Positions 1-9,031 of a stretch of 64,000 nucleotides of DNA are shown piece after piece. The stretch is from G963708235 sp963708235 (lineage in GTDB: Bacteria; Actinomycetota; Acidimicrobiia; Spongiisociales; UBA5794): the NCBI GenBank assembly GCA_963708235.1, contig OY970200.1:3348001-3412000 (forward strand), given 5' to 3'. Positions within the stretch are counted from its first letter, which is position 1, and each line of letters opens with the position of its first letter. Made by a program: the position numbers and the translations under genes. The notes under the pieces are model-generated. The model saw only the letters and a program-made list of their open reading frames with translations, searched no databases and had not been told where the DNA came from.

Positions 1-125
1 AATACGAACACGAGCACGGCAACGCCGAGACCGCCCCAGACACCGACCCCGATACCACCGGTGCGGGTACCGAGGATGATGGCGATGAGGACGATGGCGG
101 CCTCGATGATGAAGATCACATCCAT
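1..125 (-). CDS. Anaerobic C4-dicarboxylate transporter (Dcu family), N-terminus only
   Basis: Only the first 41 codons lie in the window; the rest runs off the left edge. The ATG at 125 is preceded by a GAGAGG-type ribosome site. The peptide is one long hydrophobic helix followed by GTRTGGIGVGVWGGLGVAV, which matches the conserved opening of DcuA/DcuB exchangers (GARxGGIxLGxxGGxG). Dcu proteins swap fumarate, malate or aspartate for succinate across the inner membrane. It starts 14 bp after the upstream lipoprotein stop, so it is probably the third gene of the peptidase-lipoprotein operon. Family is seen from the short N-terminus only; the substrate is inferred. Confidence 0.7.
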   Translation of the reverse strand, partial: MDVIFIIEAAIVLIAIILGTRTGGIGVGVWGGLGVAVLVFV

Positions 126-139
126 GTCTTACCTCTCAT

Positions 140-556
140 TCAGCCGGAACAGACGATGTCAAGTCGTTGCGCAAGCAGCCCGTAGGCCGTCTGGGTATCA
201 GCCCACGTCTCCTCGAGCAGCGGCCGGGCCACCTCGAGGGTCATCGACCCGGCGTCGTGGGATGCCAGGCGAAGGTTGATCAACTCGGTGCGGAGCGCCG
301 ACACCGCACTGTCGTGCAGACCCTCGGCAGCCCTGGAGAACTGCTCGAGCTCGCCGAGCGCACGGTCGACGATCTCCTCGACGTCCTCGGCGGTCGCCGT
401 CTCCGGATCGAGCGCCTGCACGTCGGCGGCTGCGGCCTGGAGGTCGTCCCACTGACGGCACATCGACTGCTCCTCGACATTCCCACATGCGGCCAACAGC
501 GCCGCCACGGCGATGAGCGCAGCGGCCATCCGCGTCGCCGCTCGGAATCTCGTCAT
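140..556 (-). CDS. Small lipoprotein, function unknown
   Basis: The 138-residue product begins with a short basic stretch and a hydrophobic helix that ends in the lipobox LLAAC, so it should be lipidated at Cys24 and held on the outer face of the membrane. The rest is acidic and mostly helical with two further cysteines (CRQW near residue 33, and DIVCSG at the C-terminus) that could form a disulfide. It starts 13 bp after the peptidase stop with GGGGAG as ribosome site and precedes the Dcu gene by 14 bp, so the three are likely co-transcribed. I do not recognise a named domain. A role as accessory protein for the transporter is only a guess from position. Confidence 0.7.
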   Translation of the reverse strand: MTRFRAATRMAAALIAVAALLAACGNVEEQSMCRQWDDLQAAAADVQALDPETATAEDVEEIVDRALGELEQFSRAAEGLHDSAVSALRTELINLRLASHDAGSMTLEVARPLLEETWADTQTAYGLLAQRLDIVCSG

Positions 557-569
557 CAGACTGCTCCCC

Positions 570-1709
570 TCACTCGGGTTCCTGAGTCACGATCGTCACC
601 AGCACCTTGCAGGCCATGACGAAGTCCGCAACGGCGATGCGCTCCGACGTGGCGTGCTCGTCGACCATCCCGGTCGCCAGACCGACACAGGGGACACCTT
701 TGGCGTTGAAGTAGTTGCCGTCGGTGCCGCCGCCGCTCTTGCGCGGCACCACGTCGAGCCCCAGGGCACGGATGGCGCGTGCCGTGTCCCGGTACGGTGG
801 AGAGGACTCATCGATGCGATAGGTCCGGTAGATCTCTTCGGTGGAGAAATCGACGGAGGCGCCGTGTCGCTCGGCGGCGTCGTCGAACGCCTTCTCCATC
901 ACGGCCAGTTGGGAGTCGAGCTTCTCCTGGTCGTGACTTCGGGCCATGCCGTCCATGACGACCTCGCCGGGCACGATGTTGCGCGCTTCTCCGCCGGTGA
1001 TGGTCCCGATGTTGGCGACGGTCTCGTCGTCGATCCGCCCCAGGGGCATGGCGGCAATGGCCTCGGCGGCAACCGCGATGGCGTTGACGCCCTTCTCCGG
1101 CTCGACTCCGGCATGCGCCTTCCGCCCGTGGACGATGGCAGTGAGGTACACGGACGTCGGCGCCCAGTATGTGATGGCACCGATGACACCCGCCGTATCG
1201 AGGACGAATCCGTGGGTTGCGTTGAGGCGGTCGACATCGAAGTGCCGGGAACCGACCAGACCCCGTTCCTCACCTACCGTGACCACGAACTCGACGGTCG
1301 GGTGGGAGGCTTCGGGATGGTCGCGGAGCAACTCCAGGAGCTCGAGACAGCCGGCGATGCCGGACTTGTCGTCGGCGCCGAGGATCGTCGTCCCGTCGGT
1401 GCGGATCATTCCGTCGTCGATGATCGGTTGAATCCCGACGTCGGTACCGGCGGTGTCCATGTGGGTCGAGACAAGGATGGTCTCCGGTCCCGTACCGGGG
1501 AGGAGCGCAAGAAGGTTGCCGATGCCGTCGAGGTCCACGGAACACCCGAGCGCCTGGAACCGGGCCTTGAGATCCAGACCGATCTGCTCCTCGTGGCCGG
1601 TCGGGCTGTCGATCGCCACCAACTCGAGGAATGTCCGCAGCAACCGAGCTTCGTCGACGGCGTCCGCAAGCGGGGCAGGCGAACGATCGTTCTGCGACAA
1701 TGCAGTCAT
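570..1709 (-). CDS. M20-family metallopeptidase, peptidase T-like
   Basis: A cytoplasmic di-zinc aminopeptidase of 379 residues, close to the usual PepT/YqjE length. Visible metal and catalytic motifs in order are STHMDTAG (His and Asp), GADDKSG (bridging Asp), VGEERGLVGS (catalytic Glu then metal Glu), FVLDTAG (Asp) and the late VDEHATSE (His). The middle third is the dimerisation lid seen in M20 enzymes (HGRKAHAGVEPEKGVNAI). I chose the ATG at 1709 because AAGGA lies about 10 bases before it; the frame stays open for 115 more codons upstream, but that extension is Arg/Cys-rich and looks non-coding. It heads the peptidase-lipoprotein-Dcu operon and is divergent from the MalT-like regulator. 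Tripeptide substrate is inferred from family. Confidence 0.88.
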   Translation of the reverse strand: MTALSQNDRSPAPLADAVDEARLLRTFLELVAIDSPTGHEEQIGLDLKARFQALGCSVDLDGIGNLLALLPGTGPETILVSTHMDTAGTDVGIQPIIDDGMIRTDGTTILGADDKSGIAGCLELLELLRDHPEASHPTVEFVVTVGEERGLVGSRHFDVDRLNATHGFVLDTAGVIGAITYWAPTSVYLTAIVHGRKAHAGVEPEKGVNAIAVAAEAIAAMPLGRIDDETVANIGTITGGEARNIVPGEVVMDGMARSHDQEKLDSQLAVMEKAFDDAAERHGASVDFSTEEIYRTYRIDESSPPYRDTARAIRALGLDVVPRKSGGGTDGNYFNAKGVPCVGLATGMVDEHATSERIAVADFVMACKVLVTIVTQEPE

Positions 1710-1905
1710 GGCGCTCAATCCTTCGATCGGATAGTGGAGAGATATCGCTGTGGTATCCCGGACGCATCCCTCGGTTCGAGTGATTTCTGGTCGAGACCTC
1801 GTCTGATGGCAGACCACCGGCCTCAGTTGAGGAACTCTCCGCTCGCAACGCGTCACGTATTGGTCGCAACGCCACACCGGACCAACCTCGACCGCCGGGG
1901 ACAAC

Positions 1906-4128
1906 ATGGCCGGTGAACCGGGACTCGGTGGCCAAGCCGTCGAGCCCGAAACCCCCGGGTACCGGCTGCACTCACCTCCCATCAAGCCGCAGTCCGTGTT
2001 CCGCAGTGATCTCGTGCAGCGCCTGCGCTTTCCCGGGGATGCCACGGTGGTCACGCTGGTGGCACCGGCGGGCTACGGCAAGACCACGGCGTTGGCGCAG
2101 TACGCCGCCCGGGAGACGCAACCGACGGCGTGGTTGTGGTTGGACCGCAGTGACACCGATCCCGCCGTGCTGCTGCAGGACATCGCGGCTTCACTTGGTG
2201 CGGCCGGTCTGGTTGGCTCCGTCGAACCATGGCAGACCGGTTTCGCCGGCCCCACCGCGGTGTCGGCCGGTGTCGACCGGCTGATGCGGATGATCGGACG
2301 CGACCGCGGTCCGGGTGTGCTCATCCTGGACCACATGGAGCGGATCCGGGGCCGATCCGCCCAAGATGTCATTGCCGAGATGGTGTATCAACTCGACGGA
2401 CGCATCAGGGTGATTCTGGCGTCACGAGCTGAAGGTCGACTCCCGTTGGGTGTCTGGCGGGCGGAACACAACCTGCTCGAGATTGGCCCCGCCGAGCTAC
2501 GGATGGATCGCGCCGAAGCGGCGGTTCTGATCGAGCAGATGGGCGTCAAGTCCGACCTCCTCGACCCCCTACTGGAGTACTCCGAGGGTTGGCCGGTGGG
2601 CCTGTACCTCGCCTGCCTCGCCAGTCGGTCGGGGATGGCGCCCCCGACGGGCGGTGTCATGCAGCAGAGCGACCGCTACGTCGCCGACTACATGCGGGAG
2701 GTGCTTCTGGCACCGACACCGAAGCGCAAACTCGAATTCATGATGGAGACATCGATCCTCGACGACATGAGCGGGCCACTCTGCGACAGCGTTCTGGAAA
2801 GCAGCGGCTCGGCTCAGATGCTGGAGAGCCTCGAGAAGTCTGACCTGCCGATCGTGCCGCTCGATCGGAGCCGGCAGTGGTACCGGTACCACCACATGCT
2901 GCGCGATGTCCTTCGCCGGGAGCTGGAGATCCGCAATCCGGACAGGATCGCAGGCCTTCATGACCGGGCATCGGTGTGGTTCGAACAACATGGCCTACCG
3001 GCGACAGCGATTCACCATGCCCAGGTGGCCGGCGACGCCGACCGTGCGGCACGGATCGTTGCTTCGGTGGCGCGGGTGACCTTCGCCCGAGGACAGTCGA
3101 TCACCTTGTTGGGATGGCTGGAGTGGTTCGAGAACACCGGCCAGCTCGAACGCCATCCGGACCTGGCCGGCATCGGTGCACTCACTTACGCAGTGATCGG
3201 TGACGGACCGCGGGCAGACCGGTGGGGGGCCATTGCCTCGAACTCGCCCAAAGGCGCCACATCTCCCCCGAGTCTCATCCTGCGTGCGCTGCAATGCCGG
3301 TCCGGATTGGCGGCAATGGCTGCGGATGCGGCGAGTCTCCGAATGGCGCTGCCGCCCGGCTCGGAGTGGCTGCCGACCGCCCTGGTCCTCGAGGCCCTCC
3401 CAATGGTGTGGCAGGGCGACTCCGGCGACGCCCTACCGCTGCTGGCGGAGGCCGTCAGTGTGGGGAAGGTGGTCCCGGCGGCGGCCACGCCGCTCGCCCC
3501 CGCCCAGCAGTCGTTCATCGCAATGTCGACGGGCAACTGGAGCGAAGCCAAACGGCAGGCTGCACACGCCCTCGAGCTCATCGATCGGCAGGGTCTGGAG
3601 GGATATTCGACCAGCGGTCTCGGCATCGTGGCCGCGGCAAGGTGTGCACGTCACAGCGGAGACCTCGACGCCACCACGGAACTCCTTGGCAAGGCGACGG
3701 CAGTTCGCCCATACCTCAGTGCCGCACTCTCTGGCATCGCGGTGCAGACCCTGCTCGAGCTGGCCACGGCCCACCTGGAGATGTCCGACGTCGCCGCAGC
3801 GCGTGCGGCGCTCACCGACGCAGAGGACATCCTCGTTCAACGCCCCGATCTCGGTCGGCTCGGCGACCGGGTCAGGACAATGCGCAAGGACCTGGAAGCG
3901 GTCGGGCTCGGCCGTATCGGTACGCTCTCGTTGACAAAGGCCGAGCTTCGCCTGCTCCCGCTCCTGGCCACGCATCTGTCGTTCGCCGAGATCGCCGAGC
4001 AGTTCTTCGTCTCTCAGCACACGGTCAAGTCGCAGGCGGCGTCGATCTACCGAAAGCTGGAAGCTTCCTCGAGAAGCGAGGCGGTGGACAAAGCCCGGGC
4101 GAACAGGCTCCTCTCCGGAGAGACCTGA
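1906..4128 (+). CDS. MalT-type LuxR family ATP-dependent transcriptional regulator
   Basis: A 740-residue STAND-class activator. Residues 53-61 hold the P-loop APAGYGKTT, followed by a Walker B-like VLILDHME near residue 140 and the winged region typical of MalT. The middle (about 380-660) is a helical TPR-like sensor. The last 70 residues form a LuxR helix-turn-helix with the motif SFAEIAEQFFVSQHTVKSQ. Such proteins bind ATP, sense a ligand through the TPR domain and then activate promoters. The ATG at 1906 is used; no strong ribosome site is visible. It is divergent from the peptidase operon across 196 bp and convergent with the antiporter. No adjacent sugar genes reveal its inducer. Confidence 0.88.
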   Translation: MAGEPGLGGQAVEPETPGYRLHSPPIKPQSVFRSDLVQRLRFPGDATVVTLVAPAGYGKTTALAQYAARETQPTAWLWLDRSDTDPAVLLQDIAASLGAAGLVGSVEPWQTGFAGPTAVSAGVDRLMRMIGRDRGPGVLILDHMERIRGRSAQDVIAEMVYQLDGRIRVILASRAEGRLPLGVWRAEHNLLEIGPAELRMDRAEAAVLIEQMGVKSDLLDPLLEYSEGWPVGLYLACLASRSGMAPPTGGVMQQSDRYVADYMREVLLAPTPKRKLEFMMETSILDDMSGPLCDSVLESSGSAQMLESLEKSDLPIVPLDRSRQWYRYHHMLRDVLRRELEIRNPDRIAGLHDRASVWFEQHGLPATAIHHAQVAGDADRAARIVASVARVTFARGQSITLLGWLEWFENTGQLERHPDLAGIGALTYAVIGDGPRADRWGAIASNSPKGATSPPSLILRALQCRSGLAAMAADAASLRMALPPGSEWLPTALVLEALPMVWQGDSGDALPLLAEAVSVGKVVPAAATPLAPAQQSFIAMSTGNWSEAKRQAAHALELIDRQGLEGYSTSGLGIVAAARCARHSGDLDATTELLGKATAVRPYLSAALSGIAVQTLLELATAHLEMSDVAAARAALTDAEDILVQRPDLGRLGDRVRTMRKDLEAVGLGRIGTLSLTKAELRLLPLLATHLSFAEIAEQFFVSQHTVKSQAASIYRKLEASSRSEAVDKARANRLLSGET

Positions 4129-4194
4129 TCCCCGAAGGCGCCGTCGCCAACCCACCGCGAATCGGTGTCAGCCGCTGCGGATCGGATGGGCAGC

Positions 4195-6201
4195 TCAGGT
4201 GATTTGGGGACCGAGGATCTGCTCGGTGCCGTGGAACATCGAGGACGGGCCGGCGGAGAGCCGGCCCGGTCCGGCGACCATGACCAGGTTCTGATCGGCG
4301 AGCCGGTTGGATAGCCGGAGCCGTCTGGCGATCGGCATCGTCTGGAGCAGGTAGGAAGGGGCCACGACGATGTCGCCGGGTTCGAGGACGCCGATGAGGG
4401 CATCCCCCGAGGTCTCGGCGGCGATGAACTCGTATTCGGAGCGCGGTCCCAGATGTGCCTCCACCCGGGTGCGGTCGTCGGCGATGACCAGCAGCGGGAG
4501 CGGGCCCCGGCCGCGGAGCCGTTCGGCCACCGTCAGCGCCAGTGCGGCGTCCTCGAAATGCCAGCTCACGCCGCTGGTACCGGGAACCACGACGACCCGG
4601 TCCCATGGTCGGGTCAGATGGGCGGCGAGGGTCGGCACCGTCGAACCGGCACCCACGCTGTTGACGTCGCTGCCGAAGATGTTGTCGACACCGAGGCGAG
4701 GTCCGGCCCATCCGAGCACCACCGAGGTCGCATCGGTCTCGTCGATGAGCTCCAAGGTCCCGTCGACGACGGAATCCGAGAGTCTCCCGATCCCCTCGCA
4801 GTCGTGCCCCCCGGCGAGCGCCAACTCCTCGGCCTGTGAGATCCGGAGTCGCCCGTGCGCCTTGTCGTCCCGGGTGGAGACCACGAAGGGGATCATGATG
4901 CCGTCGTCGCCCCGAGCAATCCGGCCGGCGAGTTTGACCATCAGGGCGAGGTCCGAGTCGTCCGAGTGCGCATCGACCAGGGTGCGCTCGCCGATGACGG
5001 ACACGGTCGCAGCCGGGGCCGGGAGCCGGCGCATGAAGAACTGCGTCCCGAACGACGTGATCAGCGCCGTGATGACGATGGCGAGAACCGATGCGTTCAC
5101 CACCTGCTGGCCGAACAGCCCGAGCTCGAGACCGATCTGGCCGATGGCCAGCGTCGAGGCCGCCTGACCGACGCTGAGCGATGTGATCAGCCCGCCCTCG
5201 TCGAACGAGTAGTGGAAGAAGCGAGACGCCACCACGACCGCCCCTGCTTTTCCGACGACGACCAGACCCACGAAGATCAATCCGATGCCGACGGTCTCGA
5301 GGTCGACCAGGGCGGCAGGGTCGATGCGGAGACCGATGGCGACCAGGAATGCTGGGATGAAGACGCTGGTGCCGACGAAGTCGATGCGTTCCATCAACTC
5401 GCTGTTGTTGGGAACCAGACGGTTGAGCCCGATCCCGGCGAGGAAGGCCCCGATGATTCCCTCGAGGCCGGCCGCCACCGCCAGCGCTGCGGTCGCCGCC
5501 ATCGCCGCCAGGGCGAACAGCACCCGCTGCACCCGTGCCCTGCCGACCCGGACGAAGAACCACGCCCCGATCCGGGGCAGCAGCCAGAGGGCGAAGGCAA
5601 CCAGGATGGGCACGCTGATGAAGAGCGGGAGTGACGGGGTTTCCTGGAGGTTCACCGCCCCGGTATCGGGATCCACCGTCTCGATGACGACATGCGAGGT
5701 GGCGAAGGCGAGCACGAGCAGCGACAGGACATCGGCGACCACGCCCCCCGACACCGCATCGCGGACCGCACGGGTGCCGTCGAGACCCGCCGCCCGCACA
5801 TCGGGATAGGCGACAAGTGTGTTGGACGCCCACATCGAACCGAGCAGCGCCGCCGCCAGGATCCCGCCCTCGACCAAGGAGATGGTCACCCCGATGGTGA
5901 GTCCGAACGGGACGATGAACGAGAGCAGACCGAACCCGATCGCACTCCGGCGGTTCTCGGCGAAGGCGTTCAGGTTGAAACCGAGCCCGGCGAGGAACAT
6001 CAGGTACAGGATCCCGATCGAACCGAGGTCGAACACGAGATCCATCCGACCCAGCCACCCCAGGGCATGGGGACCGAACAACATGCCGAGGAAGATCAGC
6101 CCGAGCAGCCCCGGGATCCGCAGCTTGGCACCCAGGATCGGTCCGGCCAGGATCGCCACCAGGAGCACCAACAGCGTCATCTCGACCGTCAGTCGCAACA
6201 T
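4195..6201 (-). CDS. Kef/CPA2-type cation:proton antiporter with C-terminal cytosolic domain
   Basis: The first 410 or so residues contain about twelve membrane helices with the CPA2 layout, including the opening PGLLGLIFLGMLFGPHALG and the conserved GLGFNLNAF and GGVVADVLSL segments. The C-terminal 260 residues are soluble and look like two tandem UspA-like alpha/beta folds rather than a TrkA-N domain. The family exchanges Na+ or K+ for protons and helps pH or osmotic balance; the ion here is not determined. The start at 6201 has AAGGAG nine bases upstream; an alternative ATG ten codons earlier has none. Length is 668 residues. It ends convergently with the MalT-like regulator. Confidence 0.83.
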   Translation of the reverse strand: MLRLTVEMTLLVLLVAILAGPILGAKLRIPGLLGLIFLGMLFGPHALGWLGRMDLVFDLGSIGILYLMFLAGLGFNLNAFAENRRSAIGFGLLSFIVPFGLTIGVTISLVEGGILAAALLGSMWASNTLVAYPDVRAAGLDGTRAVRDAVSGGVVADVLSLLVLAFATSHVVIETVDPDTGAVNLQETPSLPLFISVPILVAFALWLLPRIGAWFFVRVGRARVQRVLFALAAMAATAALAVAAGLEGIIGAFLAGIGLNRLVPNNSELMERIDFVGTSVFIPAFLVAIGLRIDPAALVDLETVGIGLIFVGLVVVGKAGAVVVASRFFHYSFDEGGLITSLSVGQAASTLAIGQIGLELGLFGQQVVNASVLAIVITALITSFGTQFFMRRLPAPAATVSVIGERTLVDAHSDDSDLALMVKLAGRIARGDDGIMIPFVVSTRDDKAHGRLRISQAEELALAGGHDCEGIGRLSDSVVDGTLELIDETDATSVVLGWAGPRLGVDNIFGSDVNSVGAGSTVPTLAAHLTRPWDRVVVVPGTSGVSWHFEDAALALTVAERLRGRGPLPLLVIADDRTRVEAHLGPRSEYEFIAAETSGDALIGVLEPGDIVVAPSYLLQTMPIARRLRLSNRLADQNLVMVAGPGRLSAGPSSMFHGTEQILGPQIT

Positions 6202-6289
6202 GCCTCGGTCTCCTTGGCTGTGGGCCCACATGCGTCACGATGCGGGCGATGCGACAGGCTAGACCGCCGGTTGCGTGCCGGGCGGGCGA

Positions 6290-7357
6290 CTACGAAGACG
6301 ATCCGGATGCCGGGCAGACGGCCGGGTCGATGGTCGGCGTCGGTCGCTCCGAAGGTTCATGTGCGGCCTGCATGACCGGTGCCTGCCCAACCGGTGATTG
6401 ACCCGGGTCGGCGCCGCGATCCGTGACGCTCGACCCAACGGCAGCCGGCGGGGCACCCAACGGCGCCAGCGTTTCGTGAGATGGTCGGTCGGCCATGGTG
6501 GCACCGTAGGTGATCGCCCCGACCGTGACGGCGAACCCGACGATCTGTGCCGCCGACAGCGACTCGCTGAGCACCACCCATCCGGCCACGGCTCCGGTGA
6601 TCGGTGCGGCGAGCCCGAGCAGCGGCGGCGCCTGGACGGGAAGCCGGCGCACCCCGTTGAACCAGAGCAGGAAGGCGACGGCGGTGCCGACCAGACCGAG
6701 GTAGGCGAAGCCGACCATGCTGCGGGGGGTGAGCGCCGGCGGCGCACCCTCGACGAGAAGCGCAAGCGGAACGAGAACGGCGGCGCCGATCAGCATCTGC
6801 CAGCCGGTGGACGCCACCCGGTTGGCGGTGACCGGGAACCGCTTGGTGTACACCACCCCGGCGGCAAACGAGAGATTGGCGACGATGGCGGCGACCAGCC
6901 CGAGGGTGTCGAACCCGGCGCCGGGACGGATCACGACCAACCCGACGCCGACGGCGGCAACCACCCCCACCGCCACATCGATGCGGCGTGGGTGGGTGCC
7001 GACGATGATCCACGTCAACACCGCCACCAGCAGCGGCTGGAGACCTCCTGCCGCTGCCGCCACCCCTCCCGGGAGCCGGTAGGCGGCGACCACGAGAAGT
7101 GGGAAGAAGATCCCGAAGTTGAGCATCGCCAGGATCCCGATGCGACCCCACTCGGCGCCGTGTGGTCGCCATCGCGACTTCAGCATCCCGACTAGGAGGA
7201 GCACGATGGCGGCGGGTGCCACCCTGAGTGCGGCGACCAGCAATGGCCTTCCCGCCGGGAGGAGCTCGGTGATCGTGATGTAGGTGGTGCCCCACGAGAT
7301 CGGAGCGATCAGCGTCGCCAATGCCACCAGCGTCCCGCTGCGTCGGGTGTCGTCCAT
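6290..7357 (-). CDS. EamA/DMT-superfamily exporter (MarR-linked)
   Basis: A 355-residue protein with two EamA repeats and about ten membrane helices. It opens with the family motif PISWGTTYITITELLP, and the second repeat carries LGLVGTAVAFLLWFNGVRRL. A hydrophilic Pro/Ser-rich tail of about 65 residues after the last helix is unusual in length. Related proteins export amino acids or small metabolites. The gene is divergent from a marR gene. Its -10 box (TAAGAT) lies six bases before the ATG and inside a perfect palindrome, so it should give a leaderless mRNA repressed by the neighbouring MarR protein. The substrate is unknown. Confidence 0.85.
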   Translation of the reverse strand: MDDTRRSGTLVALATLIAPISWGTTYITITELLPAGRPLLVAALRVAPAAIVLLLVGMLKSRWRPHGAEWGRIGILAMLNFGIFFPLLVVAAYRLPGGVAAAAGGLQPLLVAVLTWIIVGTHPRRIDVAVGVVAAVGVGLVVIRPGAGFDTLGLVAAIVANLSFAAGVVYTKRFPVTANRVASTGWQMLIGAAVLVPLALLVEGAPPALTPRSMVGFAYLGLVGTAVAFLLWFNGVRRLPVQAPPLLGLAAPITGAVAGWVVLSESLSAAQIVGFAVTVGAITYGATMADRPSHETLAPLGAPPAAVGSSVTDRGADPGQSPVGQAPVMQAAHEPSERPTPTIDPAVCPASGSSS

Positions 7358-7361
7358 GGGT

Positions 7362-7381
7362 TTATCTTAACGTTAAGATAA
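7362..7381. promoter_or_regulatory. 20-bp perfect palindrome, probable MarR operator
   Basis: TTATCTTAACGTTAAGATAA is an uninterrupted perfect palindrome and an AT-rich island in GC-rich DNA. It lies between the divergent EamA and MarR genes, covers the -10 of the exporter promoter and touches the -35 region of the marR promoter. MarR dimers bind such sites of 16-20 bp, so control of both genes from one operator is the simple reading. Confidence 0.8.
7364..7369 (-). promoter_or_regulatory. -10 box of the EamA exporter (leaderless)
   Basis: On the minus strand TAAGAT is followed by six bases and then the ATG at 7357, placing the transcript start at or next to the start codon. It is embedded in the palindrome. 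Confidence 0.6.
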
Positions 7382-7403
7382 TGACCGTCAAACTACTGAC
7401 GTG

Positions 7404-7409
7404 TACCAT
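7404..7409 (+). promoter_or_regulatory. -10 box of marR (leaderless)
   Basis: TACCAT is followed by six bases and the ATG at 7416. This spacing supports 7416, rather than the in-frame GTG at 7401, as the start of the MarR gene. Confidence 0.5.
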
Positions 7410-7415
7410 GGCGGA

Positions 7416-7940
7416 ATGACACCCCGCCGACCCGACGCCGTCGACCGCATCACCTCACAGTGGCTGGAGGTGCGTCCCGACATCGATACCTCCCCGATCC
7501 ACATCGTGGGTCGGATCTCCCGACTCGGCCGCCTGGTGGATCGGCGACTCGCCGAGAACTTCGCCCGCCACGGGATCGAGAGCTGGATGTTCGACATGCT
7601 CGCCACGCTGCGCCGTTCCGGTGCACCGTTCGAGCTGACCGCTGGAGATCTCGTCGGCCAGATGATGGTGACCACCGGCGCCGTCACCAACCGCATCGAC
7701 CGCATGGAGGAGCGGGGCCTGGTGGAACGCGACCGGGCCGCCGACCGCCGCAAGGTGATCGTCCGACTCACCCCGACCGGGCTCGATCTGGTCGACGAGG
7801 TCATCCACACCCACATGGCCACCGAGCGCGAGATTCTTGCCAACCTGTCACCGCACCAGCAACGCGACCTGGTCAATCTCCTCCGCACCTTGCTCCTCGG
7901 ACTCGGCGACGACGCAGGCAGCGGCGCACCGGCACCCTGA
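7416..7940 (+). CDS. MarR-family transcriptional regulator
   Basis: A 174-residue winged-helix repressor. A long first helix (IHIVGRISRLGRLVDRRL) is followed by the DNA-recognition helix region (LTAGDLVGQMMVTTGAVTNR) and the wing DRAADRRKVIVRLTPTG, whose DxRxxxV/LT pattern is diagnostic for MarR. It sits divergently next to the EamA exporter, with a perfect palindrome between them, so it most likely represses the exporter and itself until a ligand, perhaps the exported compound, binds. An alternative in-frame GTG start lies at 7401. Downstream lies the first repeat array. Confidence 0.88.
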   Translation: MTPRRPDAVDRITSQWLEVRPDIDTSPIHIVGRISRLGRLVDRRLAENFARHGIESWMFDMLATLRRSGAPFELTAGDLVGQMMVTTGAVTNRIDRMEERGLVERDRAADRRKVIVRLTPTGLDLVDEVIHTHMATEREILANLSPHQQRDLVNLLRTLLLGLGDDAGSGAPAP

Positions 7941-8045
7941 CCGGTTGTGGGACCGCATCTTGAATCGTCCCGACGCGGCATTCGAGAACTACGCCCTCCC
8001 ATGTGTCGGTGGCGCTTCCGGGTGGTCGAACTTCGGCGTCGCAGG

Positions 8046-8946
8046 CCCCAACCGCCCGCCAGGCACTACACGACATACTGACCCTCGGGATGCGGACCTC
8101 GCGCCCCGCCCCACCTCCTCCCAGAACCTCGGAGGCACCCCGCCCCCCAGGGCGGGGAGGGCCAAAAAGAGCCGCGCCTACGCCGCTCGGCCCCGTCTGG
8201 CCCTCCCTCCTCAGGAGGAGGGGAGGCTGCGGACGCTTGCGGACACAGACGGGGCGGAGCGCAGCGTCCTGGACCCGGCCAGGTCGACTTGTCGTGTGCG
8301 GTACTTTCGGCGGCGACCCCCACGCCGCACACCCCAACCGCCCGGCAGGCACACACGACATACTGACCCTCGGGATGTGGACCGCGCGCCCCGCCCCACC
8401 TCCTCCCAGAACCTCGGAGGCACCCCGCCCCCCAGGGCGGAGAGGGCCAAAAAGAGCCGCCCCTACGCCGCTCGGCCCCATCTGGCCCTCCCCTCCCTCG
8501 GGAGGAGAGAGGCTGCGGACGCTTGCGGACACAGACGGGGCGGAGCGCAGCGTCCTGGACCCGGCCAGGTCGACTTGTCGTGTGCGGTACTTTCGGCGGC
8601 GACCCCCACGCCGCACACCCCAACCGCCCGGCAGGCACACACGACATACTGCCCCTCGGGATGCGGACCTCGCGCCCCGCCCCACCTCCTCCCAGAACCT
8701 CGAAGGCACCCCGCCCCCCAGGGCGGGGAGGGCCGAAAAGAGCCACGCATACGCCGCTCGACCCCGTCTGGCCCTCCCCTCCTCGGGAGGAGGGGAGGCT
8801 GCGGACGCTTGCGGACGCAGACGGGGCGGAGCGCAGCGCCCTGGACCCGGCCAGGTCGACTTGTCGGTGCGGTACTTTCGGCGGCGACCCCCCAACGCCG
8901 CACACCCCAACCGCCCAGCAGGCACACACGACATACTGACGCTCGG
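8046..8946. repeat. Tandem array of 286-287-bp GC-rich repeats (three units plus a partial)
   Basis: Units begin at 8046, 8332 and 8618, and a fourth partial unit starts at 8905. Each unit holds a core of about 65 bp (8101-8165, 8386-8450, 8672-8736) with an 8-bp stem CCCCGCCC/GGGCGGGG around a 4-base loop, a second palindromic CCTCCTC/GAGGAGG segment, and a stretch beginning GCTGCGGACGCTTGCGGAC. The core and parts of the rest recur in the second array at 61.7-62.6 kb. Frames on both strands are open through the units, but the peptides are Pro/Arg/Gly-rich and have no start or ribosome-site support, so I treat the array (and the whole 7941-9031 gap) as non-coding. There is no spacer structure of CRISPR type and no transposase. 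Confidence 0.9.
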
Positions 8947-9031
8947 GGACACGAAACGAGGGTTCGGCGGCGCTACTGTCATGCTGTCCTGAACCGGTCG
9001 GCCATGTGGCCACCCTCGAGCGGAGCGCGTT

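Noticed and set aside
4025..6238. 737-codon minus-strand frame overlapping the antiporter
   Set aside because: It is out of frame with the antiporter and Arg/Gly/Pro-rich; the alternative frame has clear membrane helices and family motifs.
8046..8946. CRISPR array
   Set aside because: Units are 286 bp, contiguous and nearly identical throughout; there are no unique spacers and no cas genes.
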